Made by a program: the position numbers and the translations under genes. Positions 1-4,751 of a stretch of DNA of 5,443 bases are shown here, one piece after another. Below the pieces are notes generated by a model. The model did not search any database. It was not told where the DNA came from and saw only the letters and a list, made by a program, of their open reading frames with translations. Every line of letters starts with the position of its first letter. Position 1 is the first letter of the stretch. Location of the stretch: assembly GCA_026418215.1 (NCBI GenBank), contig JAOABT010000013.1, positions 1 to 5,443 on the forward strand, written 5' to 3'. This DNA comes from Clostridia bacterium (GTDB lineage: Bacteria > Bacillota > Clostridia > DSM-8532).

Positions 1-292
1 AGCCAAAATTTGCAACCATATCAATCTCGTTAAGGCCCTTGGAGACATAGTTTGCGGCTTCGAAGGCCTTAACCTCGGAGGGTGAGCCACCATGTGGGAA
101 GGCGAGAACACAGCAGACATCTGTCTGGCTGCCTTTACATAGGCTTACAGCCAGCTCGATATCACAGGGTCTAACGCATACGGTGCGTGTTTTGAATTCA
201 ACGCCCTGAAGAATTTCCTGCTTGGCCTCCTCGCGGGTCATTTCGGGCTTCAGTACGGAATGATCAATATAGCGCGCAATATTAAGCTCCAT
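1..292 (-). CDS. deoC: Deoxyribose-phosphate aldolase, N-terminal 97 codons (runs off left edge)
   Basis: Translating the minus strand from ATG at 292 gives an open frame to the window edge. It starts MELNIARYIDHSVLKPEMT and matches the opening of DeoC (class I aldolase, TIM barrel, cytoplasmic), including IDHSVLKP (9-16), VCVRPCD (38-44), FPHGG (65-69), SEVKAFEA (72-79) and NEIDMVANFG (88-97). D91 in EIDMV aligns with the aspartate that in E. coli DeoC (D102) belongs to the proton relay. The Schiff-base lysine lies beyond the edge. The enzyme cleaves 2-deoxyribose-5-phosphate to acetaldehyde and glyceraldehyde-3-phosphate in deoxynucleoside catabolism. The start is well supported: AGGAGG at 305-300 sits 7 nt before the ATG. 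It has its own promoter at 386-357 and is separated from the preceding gene by a terminator, so it probably begins a separate transcript. FPHGG and NEIDM are slightly off the commonest DeoC forms (FPLG, DEIDM) but the family call is firm. Confidence 0.92.
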   Translation of the reverse strand, partial: MELNIARYIDHSVLKPEMTREEAKQEILQGVEFKTRTVCVRPCDIELAVSLCKGSQTDVCCVLAFPHGGSPSEVKAFEAANYVSKGLNEIDMVANFG

Positions 293-316
293 GGGGCTCC
301 CTCCTATTAGTGAAAA

Positions 317-329
317 GCTTGGTGCAAGC
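317..329 (-). other. Small hairpin in the deoC leader
   Basis: On the minus strand GCTTG-CAC-CAAGC forms a 5-bp stem with a 3-nt loop, followed directly by TTTTC. It lies between the predicted deoC transcription start (about 350) and the ribosome binding site. It looks like a very small terminator/attenuator or a 5' stabilising hairpin, but such a short stem could easily be chance. Confidence 0.25.
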
Positions 330-356
330 CTATTATGATTTATTTACAACAATTTT

Positions 357-386
357 AGTATAGGCTCCCCCCTTATCCGTTGTCAA
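357..386 (-). promoter_or_regulatory. SigA-type promoter for deoC
   Basis: A perfect -35 box TTGACA (386-381) is followed after 18 nt by TATACT (362-357), one mismatch from TATAAT. The predicted start is near 350, leaving a leader of about 58 nt before the deoC ATG at 292. The promoter sits just downstream of the terminator that closes the preceding gene, which supports independent transcription of deoC. The spacer contains a run of G residues (AAGGGGGG). Confidence 0.8.
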
Positions 387-393
387 TGAAGAG

Positions 394-420
394 CGCTGAT
401 CAATGCTCGAACCTTCAGCG
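394..420. repeat. Inverted repeat upstream of the deoC -35 box, possible operator
   Basis: CGCTGA (394-399) and TCAGCG (415-420) form a perfect 6-bp inverted repeat separated by 15 nt. It ends 8 nt upstream of the deoC -35 box. The position would suit a regulator binding site, but the arms are short and no regulator is encoded nearby. It could equally be chance. Confidence 0.25.
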
Positions 421-443
421 ATTCAGTCAGCTTTGACCGTGCA

Positions 444-470
444 AAAGGCTAGTGTTTTCCACTAGCCCTT
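444..470 (-). terminator. Rho-independent terminator after the repeat-linker gene
   Basis: On the minus strand an 11-bp stem with one G-U pair closes a GAAAA loop: core GGCTAGTG (467-460) pairs with CACTAGCC (454-447), flanked by A residues on one side and TTTT (446-443) on the other. The U run is short, so termination may be partial. It begins 19 nt past the stop codon of the gene ending at 490 and precedes the deoC promoter. There is no T run on the plus-strand side, so it reads as a minus-strand terminator. Confidence 0.75.
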
Positions 471-489
471 CAGCTCTGACAGTTTATTG

Positions 490-1710
490 CTAAACGACAA
501 TTTCACCTGATTTCAAGCTGACATAAACAAGCCAATACCCCCCCATATCCCTCACCGGGCTATCAGTAATGGGAACCCATCTGCAGGCATTTTCAAAAGG
601 CCTGTTGTCATGCTCATCCTTGGCGGGAACACCTATGACATAATAATGGGCATTATTGTCGCCCCGGTAGAGCCCTGCCAGAATATGCTTGAACTTAAAG
701 AGCCCCACGAGAATCTTGGGGTTTGCAAAAACGGGTACATTGACTCCGGACATATACATAATATTGCTGAGCTTGGCAAGATCGGATACCCGATACCAAG
801 AATAGCCCCGGTTTGAGCGTTTAAAGGGTGTGCACACTTCAAAATTGTTCTGAAGGAGGCCTTCAAGCTTGTCAATATCACATCGGCTGCCGCTGCCCCG
901 GTTATCGGGCATACTGTTTCGTTGATTGTTATATTCTGGTATGGGCTGTGCCACCGGAACAGGCTCAGGTGTTTTCTGTTCCTGCTGATAGAGCGGTCTT
1001 CCTTGCTGATTGGCTTGAGCAAAGGTTTTATCATCAGCCTGTGTGATGGGAATAGGCTGAGCCTTGGAGTTCTCCTGTGTAACAGAGCGGGGTTTTGGCT
1101 CCTCTTGTTTGACAGGTTCTTCTCTTTTAGCAGGCGCTCCTCTGTTTAAAGGCTCCTGCACGCGGACAGGCTCCTGATCCCGGCTAGGCTCCTGAACGCG
1201 GGTAAATTCCTCCTGAGGCGGGCCCTTCAAAAGAAGCTGACGAATGCTCTCATCCCATTTGTAGGGCTTGTCAAAGCTTGCAAAAAGCGGAACCCACTTC
1301 TTGTCCTGGCTTTCTGCCATAATGGCGGCATACCTCACGGCATCAGGCTTAATACCATTGTTTTTCAGCGTTTCAGCATCTATTTCCAAGCCGTTTTGCA
1401 TCCCATTATAATGAGATGCCAGCGTACCTGCCAGTATAGGAACAAGCCTTTCGCCCCTGACAAAAATCAAATAGAGCTTATAGGCGAATGGCCCCTGCTT
1501 TAAGCCTTTAATATGGAGGGATGCTTGAATTCTGCCTTCCCAGGAGTCCAGCCGAACAAAGGCCTCCGGTGTACTGCCCGCACCAAAGCCCCCGTCAAGC
1601 TCTTCCATTATGGCATATTTCCTTGCAAAACCGGACGTTGCCTGCATAAAATCCACCCAATAAGCGTCATCTCTAAGCATTATACGCAGCTCATTGAGAG
1701 GATAGACCAT
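490..1710 (-). CDS. Unrecognised two-domain protein with a repeat-containing Pro/Gln/Glu linker
   Basis: This 406-residue protein matches no family I can name with confidence. Residues about 1-160 look folded: a predicted beta-rich stretch (GRIQASLHIKGL, 59-70; YKLYLIFV, 77-84; VPILAGTL, 90-97) and a motif around 121-131 (KPDAVRYAAIM). Residues about 165-275 are a low-complexity linker rich in P, Q, E and K, starting with six hexapeptide repeats (170-205). Residues about 278-406 form a second compact aromatic-rich domain, including GYSWYRV (302-308), FKFKHILAGLYRG (338-350), HYYVIGVPA (355-363), CRWVPI (376-381) and GGYWLVYVSLKSGEI (390-404). No signal peptide or membrane segment is visible, so it is probably cytoplasmic. 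It starts 26 nt after the rsmA stop and is probably co-transcribed with it. The ribosome binding site is weak (AGGG only 2 nt from the ATG), so the start could be wrong; M11 is the next in-frame ATG. It occupies the place of yabG in Bacillus but does not resemble YabG. The overall layout recalls uncharacterised clostridial proteins. Confidence 0.85.
   Translation of the reverse strand: MVYPLNELRIMLRDDAYWVDFMQATSGFARKYAIMEELDGGFGAGSTPEAFVRLDSWEGRIQASLHIKGLKQGPFAYKLYLIFVRGERLVPILAGTLASHYNGMQNGLEIDAETLKNNGIKPDAVRYAAIMAESQDKKWVPLFASFDKPYKWDESIRQLLLKGPPQEEFTRVQEPSRDQEPVRVQEPLNRGAPAKREEPVKQEEPKPRSVTQENSKAQPIPITQADDKTFAQANQQGRPLYQQEQKTPEPVPVAQPIPEYNNQRNSMPDNRGSGSRCDIDKLEGLLQNNFEVCTPFKRSNRGYSWYRVSDLAKLSNIMYMSGVNVPVFANPKILVGLFKFKHILAGLYRGDNNAHYYVIGVPAKDEHDNRPFENACRWVPITDSPVRDMGGYWLVYVSLKSGEIVV
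1097..1204 (-). repeat. Six tandem 18-bp repeats inside the linker coding region
   Basis: Read on the plus strand, six consecutive 18-bp units begin at 1097, 1115, 1133, 1151, 1169 and 1187. The last three are closely alike, each starting GGCTCCTG. The first three are diverged (GGCTCCTC, GGTTCTTC, GGCGCTCC). They encode six hexapeptides, residues 170-205: TRVQEP, SRDQEP, VRVQEP, LNRGAP, AKREEP and VKQEEP. The conserved position is a final proline usually preceded by QE or EE. The unit is a multiple of three, so gain or loss of copies would keep the frame and change only linker length. Confidence 0.9.
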
Positions 1711-1736
1711 TACCCTGTATTTTGATGGGATTCTTT

Positions 1737-2576
1737 CTACAAGCTAGAAACGGCCTGACTTAGACGGACAAAGTCCTCCAGTGAAAGCTCCTCGGCCCTG
1801 CTGCTTTCTTTGATGCCGAGCTTCTCCAATACGGACCTCAGCCCTTCCTTGCCGCCCGAAAGCCACGGCTGGGAGCCAAGAGAATTTAGAAGCGTCTTCC
1901 TCCGTTGCCCGAAGGAAGCACGAACCACCCTAAAGAACATTTCTTTATCTATGCCCTCTGTAAAGGGCAGGGAGCGTTTCTTAAGCCTCACAACCGCCGA
2001 ATCCACATCGGGCTTTGGAATAAAGCAGTTCTTTGAAACGGTGAAGCTCAGCTTGGGATCGGCGTGATATCGTACAGCGACCGAGAGGGAGCTGTAATCC
2101 TTGCTGCCGGGAGTAGCCGCCATCCGTTGGGCCACTTCCTTTTGCACCATAAAAACCAGTGTGTCCCATGGGATACCCGATTCTAGAAGCATCATAATGA
2201 TGGGCGTGGTGATGTAATAGGGCAGGTTTGAAATAACCTTCAAGGGCCCCTGCCAGTTTTTAACCAGGCTTTCCAAATCCACCTTCATCACATCGGCATG
2301 AACCAGCTCAAAGTTCTCATATTCCCTCAGGTTCTCTTGTATCGCCGGAATTAAGTGCTTGTCAATTTCTATGGCTACAACCCGGCCTGCACTTTTGGCA
2401 AGCTCCACGGTCATAGAGCCAATACCCGGACCAATTTCTATAACCAGATCTTCGGGGGTAACATCCCCTGCCTCCACAATTTTTTTAATAATATTAATGT
2501 CGGTCAGGAAATTCTGACCCAGGGTCTTTGTGAGTCTCAGATCATATTTTTTAAGTACTTCGTTGGTGTTGATCAT
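1737..2576 (-). CDS. rsmA: 16S rRNA (adenine1518-N6/adenine1519-N6)-dimethyltransferase
   Basis: A complete 279-residue RsmA/KsgA, a normal length for the family. It uses S-adenosylmethionine to dimethylate two adjacent adenines in the 3'-terminal helix of 16S rRNA late in small-subunit assembly; loss is known to give kasugamycin resistance. Motifs visible in order are KTLGQNFL (17-24), the SAM motif I EIGPGIG (47-53), the acidic ribose-binding region around E70, HADV (93-96), the catalytic NLPY (117-120), FIPKPDVDSAVV (185-196) and RASFGQRRKTLLNSL (219-233). The C-terminal helical domain is intact. The start at 2576 is supported by GGAG (2587-2584) 7 nt upstream. It lies downstream of the yabE terminator and 26 nt upstream of the repeat-linker gene, with which it probably forms a two-gene operon. 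In Bacillus and many Clostridia the preceding gene is rnmV; that gene is not here. Confidence 0.98.
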   Translation of the reverse strand: MINTNEVLKKYDLRLTKTLGQNFLTDINIIKKIVEAGDVTPEDLVIEIGPGIGSMTVELAKSAGRVVAIEIDKHLIPAIQENLREYENFELVHADVMKVDLESLVKNWQGPLKVISNLPYYITTPIIMMLLESGIPWDTLVFMVQKEVAQRMAATPGSKDYSSLSVAVRYHADPKLSFTVSKNCFIPKPDVDSAVVRLKKRSLPFTEGIDKEMFFRVVRASFGQRRKTLLNSLGSQPWLSGGKEGLRSVLEKLGIKESSRAEELSLEDFVRLSQAVSSL

Positions 2577-2602
2577 TAATGCTCTCCATTTACCAGAAAT
2601 CA

Positions 2603-2632
2603 GGTATCTTCATGTAACTCAAAAGGGCTCAA
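2603..2632 (-). promoter_or_regulatory. Weak candidate promoter for rsmA
   Basis: Between the terminator at 2643 and the rsmA start, the best SigA-like match I see is TTGAGC (2632-2627), an 18-nt spacer, and GATACC (2608-2603). The -10 box is poor, matching only three of six consensus bases. A promoter is expected here because a terminator precedes rsmA, but the sequence does not identify it firmly. Readthrough from yabE is an alternative. Confidence 0.25.
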
Positions 2633-2642
2633 GTAAAATTTG

Positions 2643-2665
2643 AGGGGCTTATCTCATAAGCCCCT
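2643..2665 (-). terminator. Hairpin terminator after the yabE-like gene
   Basis: A perfect 10-bp stem, AGGGGCTTAT (minus strand 2665-2656) with ATAAGCCCCT (2652-2643), closes a 3-nt loop. It is followed on the minus strand by CAAATTTTACTT, an imperfect U-rich tail. It starts 27 nt after the yabE stop codon. The plus-strand side has no T run. The tail is interrupted, so some readthrough into rsmA is possible. Confidence 0.7.
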
Positions 2666-2692
2666 TCATAGTATCCTTCAATTTTCCAAAAT

Positions 2693-3799
2693 TTATTTCT
2701 TGCATGGGTTTTCATTCAGCTTCCAGCGACCATCGCTCTGTTCATTCAGAATGTAAACATTGACGCTTCGTCTTCCCCAATTATGAACCTGAGAAGAGCT
2801 GTCAAAGTATAAATCAATGAGGTTTCCTTTTATGGCGCTGCCGATATCTCCTGCTATGGCAAAGCCATAATCAGGCGTTGACCCCGGAACCTCAATATAC
2901 ACCTTGGTGCCAAGCGGAATAATCTTGGGATCTACTGCTATAACGCCTTCTCTCGCCTTTAGCCCTGTATAGGTAATGCCAAAGCCGTGGTCGCCCGGTT
3001 TTTTTCCCGTATCCACATAGGACGAGGTGTAAGCCGTTGCTTTCATTTTAATAACCTTGGAGTATCTTACCAATTCACCGCGCGAATTCTTGAAATTCAG
3101 TACGGTTCCGTATTCTACGACCTTGTTGACAGGATTCTTGACCACCTTTTCATTGACAAACGCTCTGTCAATGGGCTTCCCATCCTCGTAGGTGATCTTG
3201 TAATACTTTTCTCTGATACCGTTTTCGCCATTTAAAACGGTCTTTGTTTCACCGTCATTCATGGTTTTGCTGGGCTTTTCAACCACTGCAAAGGGTATTT
3301 GCTCCTGTTCGGTCAGAATCTCTTCCTTGATGCGTATTAACCGGATATCCATGCCAGCTTTAACAGTATCCTTAGGAGAAACTCCCTCGAATTTGTCCAG
3401 CGGACCTACGATAATACCGTTATCCCTTATGACTTCCTCAACTGTGTCCCTGTAAGACATGACCTTCCTTGTTTGACCATCGATCCTGAGGTTAACCGGA
3501 ACTGCTCTTTTTATCGTAATAACATTCATGGCCTGAGTATCCAGTACCGAATCAAGGGGCTTGCTCAGATAGTCATCCTGACCGACTGAAATGCCGAGAC
3601 GGTCAAGAGCTTGCTTCACATTCACTCCCATGGTCTTCACAACAATTGGCTTGCCATTATCAAAAATCTCAATGTCTTTGCTTAAGTTGGTATACAATAG
3701 GACGCCTGCAGTAATTGCGAACGCCGATAAGATGAACAGCAAAGCCAATTGCTTAAGGGGAAGGGCGCGTTTGACGTAGGTAACATATAGTCCGTTCAT
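2693..3799 (-). CDS. yabE: YabE-like cell-wall protein: membrane anchor, two DUF348, G5 and 3D domains
   Basis: This 368-residue protein has a short basic N-terminus, a hydrophobic segment (about 17-37) acting as an uncleaved anchor or signal, two DUF348 repeats (about 41-97 and 100-155; each holds the idea V-x-x-A/V-L-x-x-x-GI, as in VKQALDRLGI 61-70 and VEEVIRDNGI 120-129), a G5 domain (about 157-236, with FAVVEKPSKTMNDGE and GxxGxREKYYKITYEDGKPI) and a C-terminal 3D domain (about 250-352). The three aspartates that give the 3D domain its name are visible: D290 (VDPKIIPLGT), D318 (AGDIG) and D329 (IDLYF). The domain has the double-psi barrel fold related to MltA lytic transglycosylase, so the protein probably acts on peptidoglycan outside the membrane; Firmicute members are considered functional counterparts of actinobacterial Rpf proteins. 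The start is backed by AAGGAG (3816-3811) and AGGAAG (3810-3805). It has its own promoter and a terminator. Symbol by domain order and synteny with B. subtilis. Confidence 0.93.
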   Translation of the reverse strand: MNGLYVTYVKRALPLKQLALLFILSAFAITAGVLLYTNLSKDIEIFDNGKPIVVKTMGVNVKQALDRLGISVGQDDYLSKPLDSVLDTQAMNVITIKRAVPVNLRIDGQTRKVMSYRDTVEEVIRDNGIIVGPLDKFEGVSPKDTVKAGMDIRLIRIKEEILTEQEQIPFAVVEKPSKTMNDGETKTVLNGENGIREKYYKITYEDGKPIDRAFVNEKVVKNPVNKVVEYGTVLNFKNSRGELVRYSKVIKMKATAYTSSYVDTGKKPGDHGFGITYTGLKAREGVIAVDPKIIPLGTKVYIEVPGSTPDYGFAIAGDIGSAIKGNLIDLYFDSSSQVHNWGRRSVNVYILNEQSDGRWKLNENPCKK

Positions 3800-3944
3800 T
3801 CAAACTTCCTCTCCTTATGAAATTGTAGGTTTCGCAGCAACTTATTTGGTATGCTTTCTTTCGTATCTCCATCGTGCGGTTTTTATTCCGCTTTATGTAC
3901 TTATGGGGGATTTACTCCCTCGTTAAAAGGCAACTGCAAGGCTC
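3800..3944 (-). other. Long untranslated leader of the yabE-like gene
   Basis: From the promoter at 3978-3951 transcription should start near 3944, giving an unusually long leader of about 145 nt. I tested it by eye against ydaO (c-di-AMP), c-di-GMP, cobalamin and purine riboswitch consensus features and recognise none. Only short stems are visible: GGGA/TCCC around a GTAAA loop (about 3918-3906) and GCGG/CCGC with an 8-nt loop (about 3892-3877). A short frame starting ATGGAG within the leader runs past the yabE start out of frame but lacks a ribosome binding site. The stretch may be regulatory or may simply be spacer. Confidence 0.4.
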
Positions 3945-3950
3945 CTCTAT

Positions 3951-3978
3951 TTTATATCAGCACTTAAATTTTTGTCAA
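3951..3978 (-). promoter_or_regulatory. SigA-type promoter for yabE, overlapping the upstream stop codon
   Basis: A perfect -35 box TTGACA (3978-3973) includes the TGA stop of the coiled-coil gene (3977-3975). A 16-nt A/T-rich spacer leads to TATAAA (3956-3951), with AT following; an 18-nt spacing to TAAAAT is an alternative register. The surrounding sequence is strongly A/T-rich compared with the flanking genes, as expected for a promoter. It would let yabE be expressed separately from tatD. Confidence 0.75.
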
Positions 3979-4709
3979 GGCTTACCATTTTCTAGAGTTG
4001 AAACTGAGACTATTACCCACTTTGCGGTCTCAGTATTGTATTGGAAAACCACCTCGATTGTATTCTGACCGGCTGCTAAATCCTTAAAATCCTTTTGCTT
4101 ATCCTGGTTGATGTTGACGTTGACGATGGCCTGCGCTTTCACAACCAGGTCGTCCCCCTGGTCTGCGATAATGGTAAAGGCCTTCTGGCTGTCGTCTTTG
4201 GTTTCTTCTTTAAAAGCTATGTTTTGGACAGATGATAGATATTGTAGGTAGGGGTCCTTATCGTAAAGCTTTCCCCACAGGGCCGCGTTCTTGTCAAGAA
4301 AAGCCATGGATTCCTCCAGCTTTCCCTTTGAAATATCCCCCATCCACTGGGAAAGGATATCCTGCAAGATAGGTGCTGAGTAGGTCTTGTACAGGGCAAT
4401 GGCCTCGTTTTTATCACGGATGTCATCCTGGTTTCTTGTTTCTCTCTGGAGCGCAAGACGTACCTGCTGTTCCAGCTCCGAAATGCGGCTCCTTTGGGCA
4501 TCATTCTGGTCCTGAAGGGTTTTTATGGACTGCTCCTGCTCGTTGACTGTCGTCTGTAGCGTCCTGTTCTGCCCTCTTAGCCAATCCTGTTCGATTTTGT
4601 CGGAATCACGCTGTTTAAGCAGGTTTTCCTTATCCCATAAAAGATAGTTGAGCATTAGAAAGACAAACAGGACCAAAAACGAAATCATGACGATGACAAA
4701 TTTTTTCAT
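3975..4709 (-). CDS. Unrecognised membrane-anchored coiled-coil protein
   Basis: I do not recognise this 244-residue protein. Residues 1-3 (MKK) and a long hydrophobic segment (4-24) form a single membrane anchor or uncleaved signal. Residues about 27-108 are very rich in Q, E, D, R and K with leucine/isoleucine spacing typical of a long coiled coil (NRTLQTTVNEQEQSIKTLQD, then RISELEQQVRLAL). Residues about 110-240 form a separate domain: a helical part (YSAPILQDILSQWMGDI; KLEESMAFLDKNAALWGKLY) and then predicted beta strands (KAFTIIADQGDDLVVKAQAI; TIEVVFQYNTETAKWVIVSV). That order is reminiscent of NTF2-like extracytoplasmic domains, but this is only an impression. With the basic N-terminus inside, the coiled coil and C-terminal domain would lie outside. 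The start is supported by AGGGGG 6 nt upstream. It begins 42 nt after tatD with no promoter or terminator between, so it is probably co-transcribed with tatD. Its position before yabE suggests a cell-envelope role. Confidence 0.88.
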   Translation of the reverse strand: MKKFVIVMISFLVLFVFLMLNYLLWDKENLLKQRDSDKIEQDWLRGQNRTLQTTVNEQEQSIKTLQDQNDAQRSRISELEQQVRLALQRETRNQDDIRDKNEAIALYKTYSAPILQDILSQWMGDISKGKLEESMAFLDKNAALWGKLYDKDPYLQYLSSVQNIAFKEETKDDSQKAFTIIADQGDDLVVKAQAIVNVNINQDKQKDFKDLAAGQNTIEVVFQYNTETAKWVIVSVSTLENGKP

Positions 4710-4751
4710 GCCCTACCCCCTGACCTTCACAATGTTTATGCTTCAATCGCT

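Noticed and set aside
633..1034. Second minus-strand frame of 133 codons inside the repeat-linker gene
   Set aside because: It overlaps the longer frame entirely, has no ribosome binding site of its own and has an implausible composition. The 490-1710 frame carries the ordered domain and repeat structure.
1096..1204. CRISPR-like array from the regularly spaced repeats
   Set aside because: Units are contiguous 18-bp direct repeats without spacers, are in frame, and encode a proline-containing hexapeptide, so they belong to the protein linker.
2601..2700. Possible plus-strand ECF-type promoter (TGTAAC at 2613-2618) for an antisense RNA to yabE, as known in B. subtilis
   Set aside because: No matching -10 element (CGTC or CGAC) at the right distance, so there is no support beyond the single -35-like hexamer.
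3650..3889. Short minus-strand frame starting ATGGAG in the yabE leader, reading into yabE out of frame (MEIRKKAYQIS...)
   Set aside because: It has no ribosome binding site, no recognisable content and ends inside yabE. A leader peptide cannot be excluded but nothing supports it.
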